Notes: generated from the letters alone by a model not told the origin. A stretch of DNA of 55,823 bases from Pluralibacter sp. UBA7423 (GCA_002470465.1 DKMD01000020.1:54222-110044); one strand, 5' to 3'; positions 47,574 through 55,823 are shown, numbered from the stretch's first letter. A program made the numbers and translations.

Positions 47574-48854
47574 ATGGAAAAATTAGCTGAACTTAAACGC
47601 GCCAAGCTGCTGGCGCTCTCGCTGCTGCTGGTTGCGGCCGCCATTTTTGTCACCACGCTGTTTCTGCCGCCGACGCGGTGGGTGAGCGCGCTGAAGGCGA
47701 TTTCGGAAGCGGCGATGGTTGGCGCCCTTGCAGACTGGTTTGCGGTGGTGGCGCTCTTTCGCCGCGTGCCGCTGCCGTTTATTTCCCGCCATACGGCGAT
47801 CATTCCCCGCAATAAGGACCGAATTGGCGACAATCTCGGCCACTTTGTGCAGGAAAAATTTCTCGACACCCAGTCGCTGGTCAATCTGATCCACAAACAC
47901 GAACCCGCGCTGATGCTTGGAACCTGGTTCAGCCAGCCCGAAAACTCGCGGCGCGTGGGGCAGCACTTAATTCAGGTGATGAGCGGTTTTCTGGAGCTGA
48001 CCGACGATTCACGCATTCAGAACTTACTCAAACGCGCCGTGCACAAAGCGATTGATAAAGTGGATTTAACCGGCACCAGCGCGCTGATGCTGGAGAGCAT
48101 GACCAAAAATAACCGTCACCAGAAGCTGCTGGATGCGATGATTACGCAGCTGATCGCCCTGCTTCAGCGTGAGAGCAGCCGCGAATTTATCGCCCGGCAA
48201 ATCATTCACTGGCTGAAAAAAGAGCATCCGCTAAAGGCCAAAGTGCTGCCAACCGAATGGCTCGGTGAACACAGCGCGGAGATGGTGACAGAAGCGGTGA
48301 ACACGCTGCTGGATGACGTCAGCCAGGACAGCGCACATCAGGTACGTCACGCCTTTGACCGCGCGGTGGCAAAACTCATTGATAACCTGAAGGCCGATCC
48401 GGAGATGGCGGAGAAGGCAGACAACATCAAACGCTACCTCAAAAATGACGAGGCGTTTAACCGTTATCTCAGCGAAATGTGGGGCGATCTGCGCCAGTGG
48501 CTGAAGGATGACATGACCGCCGATAATTCACGCGTACTTCAACGCTTCTCCGAAGCCGGGCAGTGGTTCGGTGAAACGCTGGTTGCGGACAACGCCCTGC
48601 GGGCGTCTCTCAATGGCCACATGGAGCAGGCCGCTCGCCGCGTTGCGCCCGATTTCGCCACCTTTCTGACCCGCCATATCAGCGATACGGTTAAGAGCTG
48701 GGACGCGCGGGATATGTCGCGGCAGATTGAGCTGAACATCGGCAAAGACCTGCAGTTTATCCGCATCAACGGCACGCTGGTCGGCGGCACCATTGGCCTG
48801 ATTTTATGGCTGCTTTCACAGCTGCCCGCGCTGGTGATGCCGCTGATTCACTGA
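47574..48854 (+). CDS. yjiN: YjiN: DUF445 membrane protein
   Basis: A 426-aa DUF445 protein of the length found in E. coli. One membrane helix is near residues 12-30 and another at the C-terminus ([28 protein letters not shown]). Between them is a long helical region including [42 protein letters not shown], the family signature. The function is unknown. It lies 46 bp after the Kup gene and is closed by a hairpin. Confidence 0.94.
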   Translation: MEKLAELKRAKLLALSLLLVAAAIFVTTLFLPPTRWVSALKAISEAAMVGALADWFAVVALFRRVPLPFISRHTAIIPRNKDRIGDNLGHFVQEKFLDTQSLVNLIHKHEPALMLGTWFSQPENSRRVGQHLIQVMSGFLELTDDSRIQNLLKRAVHKAIDKVDLTGTSALMLESMTKNNRHQKLLDAMITQLIALLQRESSREFIARQIIHWLKKEHPLKAKVLPTEWLGEHSAEMVTEAVNTLLDDVSQDSAHQVRHAFDRAVAKLIDNLKADPEMAEKADNIKRYLKNDEAFNRYLSEMWGDLRQWLKDDMTADNSRVLQRFSEAGQWFGETLVADNALRASLNGHMEQAARRVAPDFATFLTRHISDTVKSWDARDMSRQIELNIGKDLQFIRINGTLVGGTIGLILWLLSQLPALVMPLIH

Positions 48855-48855
48855 A

Positions 48856-48895
48856 GTAACAAGGTGACGGGATGAAGCACCCCGTCGGTTACTTT
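48856..48895 (+). terminator. yjiN terminator
   Basis: Nested stem GTAAC..GTTAC and GACGGG..CCCGTC, followed by TTTAC. It reaches the 3' end of the small convergent gene. Confidence 0.65.
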
Positions 48896-49055
48896 ACTGC
48901 TGAGCCCGTCGCAACACGCCTTTCAACAGCAGCTCAAGATGCTGAGCCTCGAAGCGATCAAACTTGAGATTTTTTGCCTCAAAACTCACGCGTCCAAACA
49001 GAAGAAGTGCGGTTACGACGACGATAATGAGCACATCACGGGGTGATATTTTCAC
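48894..49055 (-). CDS. 53-aa single-span membrane peptide with GTG start
   Basis: The complement of 49053-49055 is a GTG codon preceded 7 bp upstream by a full AAGGAGG ribosome-binding site, the best in this stretch. The product has one membrane helix (VLIIVVVTALLLFG) and a basic and amphipathic C-terminus (FDRFEAQHLELLLKGVLRRAQQ). An ATG further up at 49079 lacks such a site. The size and layout resemble small membrane stress proteins or type I toxins, but no family is recognised. It is convergent with yjiN and downstream of a structured gap. Confidence 0.55.
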   Translation of the reverse strand: MKISPRDVLIIVVVTALLLFGRVSFEAKNLKFDRFEAQHLELLLKGVLRRAQQ

Positions 49056-49486
49056 TATCCTGCCTCCTTGCGGAGCCATGCCCTACCACAGCTAATCCGG
49101 GCCTTCACCGTGGGCGCAATCAAGTTGTGGAAGTTGACTGCCAGAGCCAGCTCGGTTGACAGGCTTTCATACCCGGCGGGAGCTACCCCGCTGAAAGGTC
49201 CATGGTAAGTATGCCCTCACCCGCCATGCGCATTCAGGGAACGCATGGCGGGTAAAAAGCAGCCTCACTCACCTGCAGAACTGGTTCTCGTTCCACGTTG
49301 ATATTTTGCACTGTAACCCTGCAAAAAGAACGACTATTTCAGGAAGGAGCTTCACATTTGAAGATGAAAGTCAGTTGCAACGAACGTTCAAAGCGCTAAA
49401 CTCTTTCCCGTGGAAGTTGATTGCCAGAACACATGCACATCCAGGCTTAAACCGGGATGTACAGGCCGCTAACCTGTTAGCATGAC
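49056..49486. other. Structured intergenic region with a duplicated 19-bp motif
   Basis: No convincing gene. GTGGAAGTTGACTGCCAGA (49127-49145) recurs at 49410-49428 with one change, and CAGGCTT plus an ACC-GG stretch follow each copy. A perfect 12-bp inverted repeat (ACCCGCCATGCG, 49219-49230; partner 49242-49253) lies between. It could hold small RNAs or a structured leader of the 53-aa gene. Confidence 0.5.
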
Positions 49487-49516
49487 AAAAAAGCCGCTCG
49501 TTGAAGCGGCTTTTTT
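49487..49516. terminator. Bidirectional terminator after the DUF2955 gene
   Basis: AAAAAAGCCGCT and AGCGGCTTTTTT around a 6-base loop, perfect on both arms, 19 bp beyond the stop of the efflux operon. Confidence 0.92.
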
Positions 49517-49535
49517 GTACCTGTCACCTGGCGAA

Positions 49536-50609
49536 TCACGCATTCGGGTTGCTGACCACAAATCGCGTGGCGGTGAAACAATTGAGGATCTTGTGCACCA
49601 GGAACACCATCGTTAGCGTGGCCAGCAGCGATACCGTCACGGAAACGACGCGGTAGAGATCGCTGAACACCAAATCCTGTTCCGGATGCAGGTTCTGCCC
49701 GAACATGATGCCGATAGTCGTGATACTCGCAAATCCGACGCCCGCGCCCACCTTTTCCATTACGTGTAAACGTGCGCTGAACGCCAGCCCCAGGCCAATC
49801 AACGGCATCATCAACAGCATATGGCTGCTGTGATCGTAGAGGATAAGCTGCACCACCAGAATATAGAGACAGGCCAGCACTACCCCCACCACGCGCCAGA
49901 GCGAACTGAGCACCGCGCCGCGATAATGCATCGGGAAAAGGATCAGGATCCCCGCCATCTGCGCCGACAGCGAATCGCTCAGATCGCACGCCTGGAAAAT
50001 CACAAAAATAGCCGTTGCCACCGTGCCGGAAAGCAAAGATTCATGCCGTACGCGGGCGGCATCTTTTTCGATACGCGGTGGCGGCAGGCGAGGTTCGACG
50101 TCAGGTAGCAGAAAATGCATCAGCGCGCTCAACGCCACGGCCATCACGCTCGCCTCCATATTCGAGAACATCAGCGTGTGCCAGTTGCTGGTGGGGTAGC
50201 TCATAAAGTTGAGCATCACGCTCTGGCATACCACGCCCATTGAGCCAAACAGGAACAGCGGCCCCTGGCTCATAAAGCGAAAGCGCATCACGTAAAGCGC
50301 AAACACCACCAACGTCATGATAACCGGCCACTGTGACAGATAGCCGATGATCAGCACCATTTCGATGCAGTTCAGGGCAGAACTGAACACGAACTGTTTG
50401 GCGACATGACGGTTAAACACCGGCACCAGCGACAACAGCATCACCGGATAGACAACAAAGAACACGCCGTACTGCACGTTGTAGAACGTTGAAATGCTGA
50501 GCGCCAGCATCCCGGCAAAGACAATCCGCAGCGTCTGACGAAAATCATTGGCGCTATAGAAGATGTTGTCGTGCGGCGTAAAAACCCGCGCCAGAGTGTT
50601 AATAGACAT
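49536..50609 (-). CDS. DUF2955/FUSC-family inner-membrane efflux protein
   Basis: A 357-aa membrane protein with two blocks of about five helices separated by a cytoplasmic stretch with LPDVEPRLPPPRIEKDA. This matches the fusaric-acid-resistance-like layout of DUF2955 proteins. These act with HlyD-type membrane fusion proteins to export aromatic or other toxic compounds. It overlaps the upstream HlyD gene by 11 bp and is last in the marR-hlyD-DUF2955 operon. It occupies the place of mdtM next to yjiN in E. coli. The substrate is unknown. Confidence 0.88.
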   Translation of the reverse strand: MSINTLARVFTPHDNIFYSANDFRQTLRIVFAGMLALSISTFYNVQYGVFFVVYPVMLLSLVPVFNRHVAKQFVFSSALNCIEMVLIIGYLSQWPVIMTLVVFALYVMRFRFMSQGPLFLFGSMGVVCQSVMLNFMSYPTSNWHTLMFSNMEASVMAVALSALMHFLLPDVEPRLPPPRIEKDAARVRHESLLSGTVATAIFVIFQACDLSDSLSAQMAGILILFPMHYRGAVLSSLWRVVGVVLACLYILVVQLILYDHSSHMLLMMPLIGLGLAFSARLHVMEKVGAGVGFASITTIGIMFGQNLHPEQDLVFSDLYRVVSVTVSLLATLTMVFLVHKILNCFTATRFVVSNPNA

Positions 50610-51666
50610 AATGCAGCCAGCTGACGAGGCGGATTTGCAGCCCGGAGAAAAAGCGCGCCAGCGGGCCTTCGCTGTTATAAAGCTGGACAGTGGCGCGGGC
50701 CCCCGCAGGCAGCGTTTTATCGAGGGGTTCGTTCAGCGTGACGTGAATGCGCATCCGCTGGGCGTCGCGCACCCAGCGATTCGACTCTTCCGGCTGCGAA
50801 AGCTGCCCGTTCACCGCCTGCTGTCCGGCGAGGATCCCGGCATCGCTGCTGGTGACCTGCGCGTGAAACACCTGGCCCGGCAGAGCATCAAACACCACGG
50901 CGGCAGCGGTGCCCACCCGGGTATGACGCAGACTTTTTTCACGGAAGTCCGCCACGATATCGGTGTTATCGTTCACCAGCGCCAGCAGCGCCGTACCCGC
51001 GCTGGTATACAGCCCAGGGCTTAACTGTAAGTTGCTCACCGTGCCATCCGCTTCGGCACGGATCTTCGTCCAGCCGAGCGCCAGCTGCGCTTCCTCCAGC
51101 GCATTGCGGTATTTTTGCAGCGTCACATTACGATCGTCGTTACGCTCCCCGCGCTGGATCCGCAGATTATCAATGCCCGCATTAAGCGAACTCACCGACT
51201 GCTGGCTGTTCTGCCACGCGGTGCGTACGTTATCCAGATCCTGCTGCGACACGTTCTGCATCGTTGCCAGCCGCTGGTAGCGGCCAAAAGTTGCCTGATT
51301 ATTGCGGGCGGTGATTTGTGCGGTCTTCAGGTTGGCGAGCTGCGCGGCGATTTGGGCATCCAGCTGTTGATTGCTGAGCTTCGCCTGCTCCAGCGCAATC
51401 TGCGCCGCCTCCAGCTTGTTGATAAACGGTGTCGCATCCAGCTCATAAAGCAGGTCGCCCTTTTTCACCTGGCTGTTGTTGTGCACGTAGACGTGCGAAA
51501 CGTATCCGGAAACGCGTGCGGACACGGGCGTAACAACACGCATCACCGTGGAGTCCGGCGTCAGCGGGATCCAGATATCGGCGACAATAAAGTAGACAAA
51601 CATCAGCAGGAAAGAGGCAATACTCACCCTTACCCAGCGGGCAAATTTTTGTTCGGGGCTCATCAT
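50599..51666 (-). CDS. HlyD/EmrA-family membrane fusion protein
   Basis: A 355-aa periplasmic adaptor. It has one N-terminal membrane anchor (about residues 15-32), a first lipoyl half (SARVSGYVSHVYVHNNSQVKKGDLLYELD), a long coiled-coil hairpin (about residues 80-200) rich in Gln and Ala, and a second lipoyl half with beta-barrel (IRAEADGTVSNLQLSPGLYTSAG). Two adjacent ATG codons start it, 3 bp after the marR stop. It should link the DUF2955 pump to an outer-membrane channel. Confidence 0.93.
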   Translation of the reverse strand: MMSPEQKFARWVRVSIASFLLMFVYFIVADIWIPLTPDSTVMRVVTPVSARVSGYVSHVYVHNNSQVKKGDLLYELDATPFINKLEAAQIALEQAKLSNQQLDAQIAAQLANLKTAQITARNNQATFGRYQRLATMQNVSQQDLDNVRTAWQNSQQSVSSLNAGIDNLRIQRGERNDDRNVTLQKYRNALEEAQLALGWTKIRAEADGTVSNLQLSPGLYTSAGTALLALVNDNTDIVADFREKSLRHTRVGTAAAVVFDALPGQVFHAQVTSSDAGILAGQQAVNGQLSQPEESNRWVRDAQRMRIHVTLNEPLDKTLPAGARATVQLYNSEGPLARFFSGLQIRLVSWLHYVY

Positions 51667-51669
51667 TTT

Positions 51670-52134
51670 TCAGGTCTTATTGATTTCGTCGCGGATGTTC
51701 CGCATGTTGCAGGCGAGTTGGTTGAGCGTATTGCTGAAGGCGTCCATGACTTCGGCAGGAATCGTTTCGGTGACGCGCTGTTGACAAGTTTCGACGACAG
51801 TTGTCAGGCGTTCAAGGACTTCCCGGCCTTTCGGAGTCAGCGTCAGCAGGCGGCAGCGCTTGTCGTACGGCGATATCGTACGCAGCAAATAGCCCTGCTC
51901 TTCAAGCTGGACGAGGGTGCGCATCAGTGGGGGCAGCTCAATGCCCTGCACTTCCGCCAGCTCGCTGACGGAGACATTGTCGCCCAGCTCTTTAAGCTGC
52001 ATCAGCGTGGTCCAGCTGGACTGCGTCAGGCCAGTATCGGTGATGGCGTGATCGATAATCGCGCGCCACTGACGCACCACCATCGCCATACGCATTCCCA
52101 TCGGGCGGCGGGCAAACAACTCATCTTCGGTCAT
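51670..52134 (-). CDS. MarR-family repressor of the efflux operon
   Basis: A 154-aa MarR protein with the winged helix QSSWTTLMQLKELGDNVSVSELAEVQGIELPPLMRTLVQLEEQGYLLR and the wing residues SPYDKRCRLLTLTPKG. It heads the operon and probably represses it, releasing on binding an aromatic ligand. A palindromic operator candidate lies 33 bp upstream of the start. The ribosome-binding site is buried in a perfect hairpin, which adds possible translational control. Confidence 0.92.
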   Translation of the reverse strand: MTEDELFARRPMGMRMAMVVRQWRAIIDHAITDTGLTQSSWTTLMQLKELGDNVSVSELAEVQGIELPPLMRTLVQLEEQGYLLRTISPYDKRCRLLTLTPKGREVLERLTTVVETCQQRVTETIPAEVMDAFSNTLNQLACNMRNIRDEINKT

Positions 52135-52137
52135 AGC

Positions 52138-52160
52138 GATCCCCTCAGTAACAGGGGATC
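52138..52160 (-). promoter_or_regulatory. Hairpin covering the marR ribosome-binding site
   Basis: In the transcript GATCCCCT pairs perfectly with AGGGGATC around a 7-base loop. The second arm contains the AGGGG Shine-Dalgarno sequence, and only 3 bases separate it from the ATG. The stem would block ribosome entry unless opened. Confidence 0.65.
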
Positions 52161-52166
52161 AGGCTA

Positions 52167-52186
52167 ATACTTACCATGATAAGTAT
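52167..52186. promoter_or_regulatory. Palindromic operator upstream of marR
   Basis: ATACTTA and TAAGTAT around CCATGA form a perfect 7+6+7 palindrome, the size and AT content expected of a MarR dimer site. Confidence 0.65.
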
Positions 52187-52229
52187 CAAGAAACACAGAC
52201 AGGAAAGCGCATGGAATGTGAAAAGGGAA

Positions 52230-52304
52230 TGCCCGGTGGCGCTGCGCTTACCGGGCCTACGAACCCACGCCGCGTGGGCCGGTAAAACGCAGCCGCCACC
52301 GGGC
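52230..52304. repeat. REP/BIME pair between marR and yjiS
   Basis: TGCCCGGTGGCGCTGCGC..ACCGGGCCTACG and GGGCCGGTAAAACGCAGCC..CACCGGGCA. Confidence 0.8.
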
Positions 52305-52326
52305 AATCACCATCGGGTAAAAAAGG

Positions 52327-52491
52327 TTAGCAATAGTCATCGCGCCGCAGCCCGACATCTTTAAGCTGCTCGTCGCTGAGCCTGTCCAGCACCTGACGCG
52401 TCCGCCATGCGCGCCAGGTTTGCCGCGCCCAGCGTCCAGCCAAAACAAAAATATGGAACGGTGCTTTCGCCCGGTTTTCATAAAATTCCAT
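52327..52491 (-). CDS. yjiS: YjiS: DUF1127 small protein
   Basis: A 54-aa arginine-rich protein from the ATG at the complement of 52489-52491 to the stop at 52327. It begins MEFYENRAKAPFHIF. It ends with the DUF1127 core RQVLDRLSDEQLKDVGLRRDD, whose L-x-D-I/V-G-L-x-R motif is diagnostic. GAGGAGG lies upstream. It is divergent from yjiR, as in E. coli. DUF1127 proteins in other bacteria bind RNA and affect phosphate and carbon metabolism; the role of YjiS is unknown. Confidence 0.88.
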   Translation of the reverse strand: MEFYENRAKAPFHIFVLAGRWARQTWRAWRTRQVLDRLSDEQLKDVGLRRDDYC

Positions 52492-52543
52492 CCTGCACCT
52501 CCTCTCGCTGTCGATGACCTATCATCGCCGGGCGCAGGCTTTA

Positions 52544-52648
52544 CAATACAGATGCAAAATGTACTTTTATTTAACATACAGATTCGCTAAAACGGAATCT
52601 GCACGGTGCTTTTTACGCCCATCTGTATGGGTTCAGGCATCTGTATGG
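52544..52648. promoter_or_regulatory. Four copies of a CATCTGTATG motif between yjiS and yjiR
   Basis: CATCTGTATGG occurs at 52620-52630 and 52638-52648 as direct repeats 18 bp apart. Inverted versions occur at 52544-52554 (CAATACAGATG) and 52575-52583 (CATACAGAT). They cover the divergent promoter region and are probably the binding sites of YjiR. Confidence 0.7.
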
Positions 52649-52668
52649 TGAATAAAGGGGATACAGTG

Positions 52669-54081
52669 ATGACACGCTACCAGCATCTGGCGAATCTGCT
52701 CGCCGAACGCATTGAGCAAGGGCTCTATCGGCAGGGGGAGAAACTGCCCTCGGTACGTGCGCTGAGCCAGGAGCACGGCGTCAGTATCAGCACCGTGCAG
52801 CAGGCCTATCAGACTCTGGAGACGCAGCAGCTCATCACGCCGCAGCCCCGATCCGGTTATTTTATTACTCCACGCAAAGCCCAGCCTCCCGTCCCGGCAA
52901 TGACGCGCCCGGTCCAGCGCCCGGTGGATATTACCCAGTGGGATCAGGTGCTGGATTTATTGAGTGCCCGCGGTGACAAATCCATTACCGCCTTCGGTGG
53001 CGGTTCCCCGGACGTCACGCAGCCCAGCCTGAAACCGCTGTGGCGCGACATGACCCGCGCCGTTCAGCACAGCACCAGCGATATTTTCAGCTATGACACC
53101 CTGCCGGGCCGCCGCGAGCTGCGCGAACAAATCGCCCGTCTGATGCTGGATGGCGGCACCGTAGCCACTTCTGAAGATATCGTTATCACCAACGGCTGCC
53201 ACGCGGCGTTGTCCATTGCGCTGTTAGCAGTGTGCGTGCCGGGTGATATCGTCGCCGTGGAATCGCCCTGTTATTACGGCACCATGCAGCTGCTGCGTGG
53301 GTTTGGCATCAAAACGATTGAGATCCCAACCGATCCGCAAACCGGGATCAGCATTGAAGCGCTGGAGCTGGCCCTCGAGCAGTGGCCGGTGAAGGGCGTG
53401 ATCCTCGTGCCGAACTGCAACAATCCGCTCGGCTTTATCATGCCCGATGCCCGCAAGCGGCAAATCCTGGCTCTGGCGCAGCGCCACGACATCGTGATTT
53501 TTGAAGATGATATTTACGGCGAGCTGGCGAATGACTATCCGCGCCCGCGCACGATCAAGTCCTGGGATATCGACGGCCGGGTGCTACTGTGCAGCTCCTT
53601 CACCAAAACGGTCGCGCCGGGGCTGCGCGTCGGCTGGATTGTGCCGGGCCGCTATTACGACAGGGTGCTGCATATGAAATACGCCACCAGCGCGACCAAC
53701 GTTCCGGTCACTCAGCTGGCGGTGGCAGCATTTATCCGCGACGGCCATTACCATCGCCACGTTCGCCGGATGCGGCAGATTTATCACAGCAACATGGAAA
53801 CTTATACCTGCTGGATCCGCCAGTATTTCCCCTGCGATATCTGCGTGACGCGCCCGCAGGGCGGCTACATGCTGTGGGTTGAGCTACCGGAAATCGTCGA
53901 TATGGTCTGCGTCGCAAAACAGCTGTGCGAGATGAAAATCCAGGTGGCACCGGGCTCGCTGTTTTCCGCGTCGGGCAAATACCGTAACTGCTTACGCATC
54001 AACTGCGCATTACCGACCACGGAAACGCACCGCTGCGTGATGGAGAAACTCGGCGAAGCCATTCATAAGGCTATGGAGTAA
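52669..54081 (+). CDS. yjiR: YjiR: MocR/PdxR-type regulator
   Basis: A 470-aa fusion of an N-terminal GntR winged helix (GEKLPSVRALSQEHGVSISTVQQAYQTLE, residues 20-55) and a fold-type I aminotransferase domain. The PLP lysine is in CSSFTKTVAPGLRVGW, and NGCHAALS and PNCNNPLGF are further cofactor-site segments. MocR proteins sense PLP or amino compounds and control a neighbouring gene. ATG at 52669 gives MTRYQHLANLL, as in E. coli; a longer frame reaches 52606. The CATCTGTATG repeats lie just upstream. Confidence 0.95.
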   Translation: MTRYQHLANLLAERIEQGLYRQGEKLPSVRALSQEHGVSISTVQQAYQTLETQQLITPQPRSGYFITPRKAQPPVPAMTRPVQRPVDITQWDQVLDLLSARGDKSITAFGGGSPDVTQPSLKPLWRDMTRAVQHSTSDIFSYDTLPGRRELREQIARLMLDGGTVATSEDIVITNGCHAALSIALLAVCVPGDIVAVESPCYYGTMQLLRGFGIKTIEIPTDPQTGISIEALELALEQWPVKGVILVPNCNNPLGFIMPDARKRQILALAQRHDIVIFEDDIYGELANDYPRPRTIKSWDIDGRVLLCSSFTKTVAPGLRVGWIVPGRYYDRVLHMKYATSATNVPVTQLAVAAFIRDGHYHRHVRRMRQIYHSNMETYTCWIRQYFPCDICVTRPQGGYMLWVELPEIVDMVCVAKQLCEMKIQVAPGSLFSASGKYRNCLRINCALPTTETHRCVMEKLGEAIHKAME

Positions 54082-54090
54082 ACGGGTTCG

Positions 54091-54231
54091 TCAGTCGAAA
54101 AAGACCATACCGGCATACGGTTTTGCACGGCATGCCGCCAGGCGCTGTGCAAGATTGCCGACGTGAAGTTCCAGACGATGACCGTCGGGATCGAGAAAAT
54201 AGTGCGATGCGCAGGTGCTCAGGCCGCTCTG
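54091..54231 (-). pseudogene. fosA: fosA 3' remnant (fosfomycin thiol transferase)
   Basis: Read leftward to the stop at 54091-54093, the frame encodes [19 protein letters not shown], then [19 protein letters not shown]. This matches the C-terminus of FosA, whose DPDGHKLE segment carries a metal-binding glutamate. Upstream (54208-54231) the match fades and a TGA closes the frame, so the N-terminal two thirds are missing. FosA inactivates fosfomycin with glutathione and Mn2+. This fragment cannot be active. Confidence 0.85.
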
Positions 54232-55344
54232 AACTCAACGTTAATGCCGTCTCTTTATCGAGTATTTATCTGTAGTTTTAATAGAGACAAGTCTTTTTCT
54301 GGCTCTGTTCGCTTTTCCAGAATCGCATTGTCGGATGACGACCCTCTCCAGGAACCAGATATAGTGACGGTCCTGTTTAGTTAGTGACTCCGCCGTTACC
54401 ACATGAATCTAAAGCCATTTTCGTTACTTACTTCTGGCTTTTTAAGCTGCAAGCTGTTGATGTGTGCATTATCGAATACCATTTCATGTTCTTGCGACAT
54501 TTCAAACAGAACCAGGTTCGCTATCGGCAAGTTTCAGGCATTCACAAAAAAGCATCATCTGCCGCAGAGCTGATGCAGTTATCAGTACACGTATACATCC
54601 AGACATTGATAACACACTGTCAGATATGTCAGTACATTGATGAATGCCAGGGAACAGCCATTGATAAAATTAGAAAGTGCCCTATTTTTAATCTTCTTTA
54701 CAATCTGTCTGTGAGGTTTTCCATCGTCTAGCCAATTAACAGACACGGCACAGATAAGGGTTAAATTAGCCCCCCTCCTTATCCCCACACTTTTTATGAG
54801 CATTCCATTAGTCTGGCTTACCAAAGTAAGATGATTTCTCATCATTTCTTCGTAATATATCTCGATCACTCAGGTCAAAATAATAGGAAACAAAAACATG
54901 AAATTTAAATTCCATGTTCACACATCTGTGTATTTTTCCTGCGGTAGAAAGTCATTTGATGCAAAAAACCATCACCACCTCACAATTTAGTTACAAAAGC
55001 ATACAAAATTTAACATTAATATGGTTTAATTATCCACATTAACGTTTGATCAGGAAACAGCCAGGAATGTTAATGCCTTACCCGATTTTTTGCTCAGGAA
55101 GGTGTTGCACGTCACACTTTTATCGCGTAAAAAGAGCGCCTGGAGAAGGAAACACCAATTCATTTGTAACATGAGGAAGCTAAATGTCTTCCTGAATTGC
55201 AGATAAATCAGTCAATTTTTTCTCTTTTTCCGCAGGCAGCGACGATTCTTAAGTGAATTATTAAATGGAGTTAACCAACAGGTAACACATGCGGGAAGCA
55301 TCTGCAGGTGTGTGTTTTTTTACTGGATGGTGATGACCAATTAA
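54232..55344. other. AT-rich gap without a recognisable gene
   Basis: About 1.1 kb with several short open frames on both strands but none with a good start site or known motif. A small AGGAAG/CTTCCT inverted repeat lies near 55171-55190. The AT content and position upstream of a CadC-type regulator gene suggest H-NS-bound regulatory DNA plus decayed sequence. Confidence 0.5.
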
Positions 55345-55823
55345 ATGAATAAGCGCTATGGCTCAGTAAATAACTGGTTGATTGATCTTCCTTCAGGTTC
55401 AATTCTCCATTTAGTCACTGGAGAACGTAAGCGTCTGGGTGAATATCAACTCAAACTGCTCGATGTATTAATGCAGGACGCAGGCAAAATTTTCACCCGT
55501 GAAGAGTTAACGAATCTCGTTTGGGACCGGCGGGTCATTGGTAATAACAGTTTGCCTAATGCCATTCATGCACTGCGAGCGGCACTTGAAGATGACGGCA
55601 AAAAACAAAAAATTATCAAGACTATCCCCAGAAAAGGATACGTGCTGGAACCGGAATACTGCAGCTTTGTTGAGAAAGACGAAGCAGAGGTGAATGAAGC
55701 TGAACCAGCCCCGGAGCCACTGGACGTGATCGATGAGACAGCGCCTACCGTCATCGATGAAGGTGAGAAGGAGATCAAGCTCGTAGCACCGCCTGATATA
55801 GAACAAACAGATGTGCAGCCAGC
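55345..55823 (+). CDS. CadC/OmpR-type winged-helix regulator, cut by the window end
   Basis: The frame is open from ATG 55345 to the right edge (159 codons). The first 105 residues form an OmpR-type winged helix: LGEYQLKLLDVLMQDAGKIFTREELTNLVWDRR, then NSLPNAIHALRAALEDDGKK and IIKTIPRKGYVLE. An acidic, proline-rich linker follows (EVNEAEPAPEPLDVIDE). This order matches CadC/ToxR-like proteins, in which a membrane helix and sensor domain come next, outside the window. No receiver domain precedes it. The target is unknown. Confidence 0.85.
   Translation, partial: MNKRYGSVNNWLIDLPSGSILHLVTGERKRLGEYQLKLLDVLMQDAGKIFTREELTNLVWDRRVIGNNSLPNAIHALRAALEDDGKKQKIIKTIPRKGYVLEPEYCSFVEKDEAEVNEAEPAPEPLDVIDETAPTVIDEGEKEIKLVAPPDIEQTDVQP

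Noticed and set aside
54582..54869. 95-codon minus-strand frame in the right-hand gap
   Set aside because: It begins with GTG or weak ATG codons without a ribosome-binding site and shows no recognisable motif.

Overview
The window is chromosomal DNA of an Enterobacteriaceae member. Gene content, order and protein sequence follow the E. coli 97-100 min region (nadR-radA-serB, deoCABD, prfC-rimI-holD, rsmC, leuQPV tRNAs, fhuF, yjjPB-dnaTC, opgB, tsr, btsT-yjiXA, yjiN, yjiSR), read here in the opposite orientation. The high GC of the core genes, the type VI secretion (T6SS) genes next to nadR, a chromosomal fosA remnant next to yjiR and a second Kup-type transporter point to Enterobacter or a close relative (Lelliottia, Leclercia). 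The genus is an inference.

Layout. (1) 1-3390: end of a T6SS cluster: a Ser-Pro-Thr-Glu repeat tail of a truncated gene, PAAR tip, TagK-like, TagJ/ImpE, TssE, then an unrecognised 221-aa protein. (2) 3391-23600: conserved core for NAD and serine metabolism, lipoate salvage, the deoxynucleoside operon with a CRP/CytR/DeoR control region, the YjjI-YjjW glycyl-radical pair behind an FNR-like site, OsmY, RF3, and the YjjG-RimI-HolD operon. (3) 23670-26600: three tRNA-Leu(CAG) genes behind a strong stringent-type promoter, then iron-linked genes (yjjZ-like and fhuF, both with Fur-like sites) around a diguanylate cyclase. (4) 26600-30300: a lone ChbC-type PTS permease, a YbaK-type deacylase, BglJ, and an AT-rich gap holding the dead 3' end of an AraC-family gene. 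(5) 30300-42020: yjjPB, the primosome pair dnaT-dnaC, yjjA, opgB, an acetyltransferase, tsr with a sigma-28 promoter, and btsT-yjiX-yjiA with CRP and BtsR-like sites. (6) 42030-55823: variable region. It holds a phytase/esterase-like periplasmic protein with a Pho box, an AT-rich foreign membrane-protein gene, a twice-frameshifted muramidase-like gene coupled to a small membrane protein, a Kup transporter, yjiN, a 53-aa membrane peptide beside a structured 430-bp gap, a MarR-HlyD-DUF2955 efflux operon, yjiS/yjiR, a fosA fossil, a 1.1-kb AT-rich gap, and the start of a CadC/OmpR-type regulator cut off by the window.

No complete new system is proven. The best leads are the T6SS-linked 221-aa gene, the broken muramidase with its coupled membrane protein, the 53-aa peptide with its repeat-bearing flank, the hairpin that masks the marR ribosome-binding site, and several clear regulatory sites on poorly studied genes. 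REP/BIME elements lie in many intergenic gaps, including inside the deo operon. Comparisons with E. coli are from memory and no database search was run.
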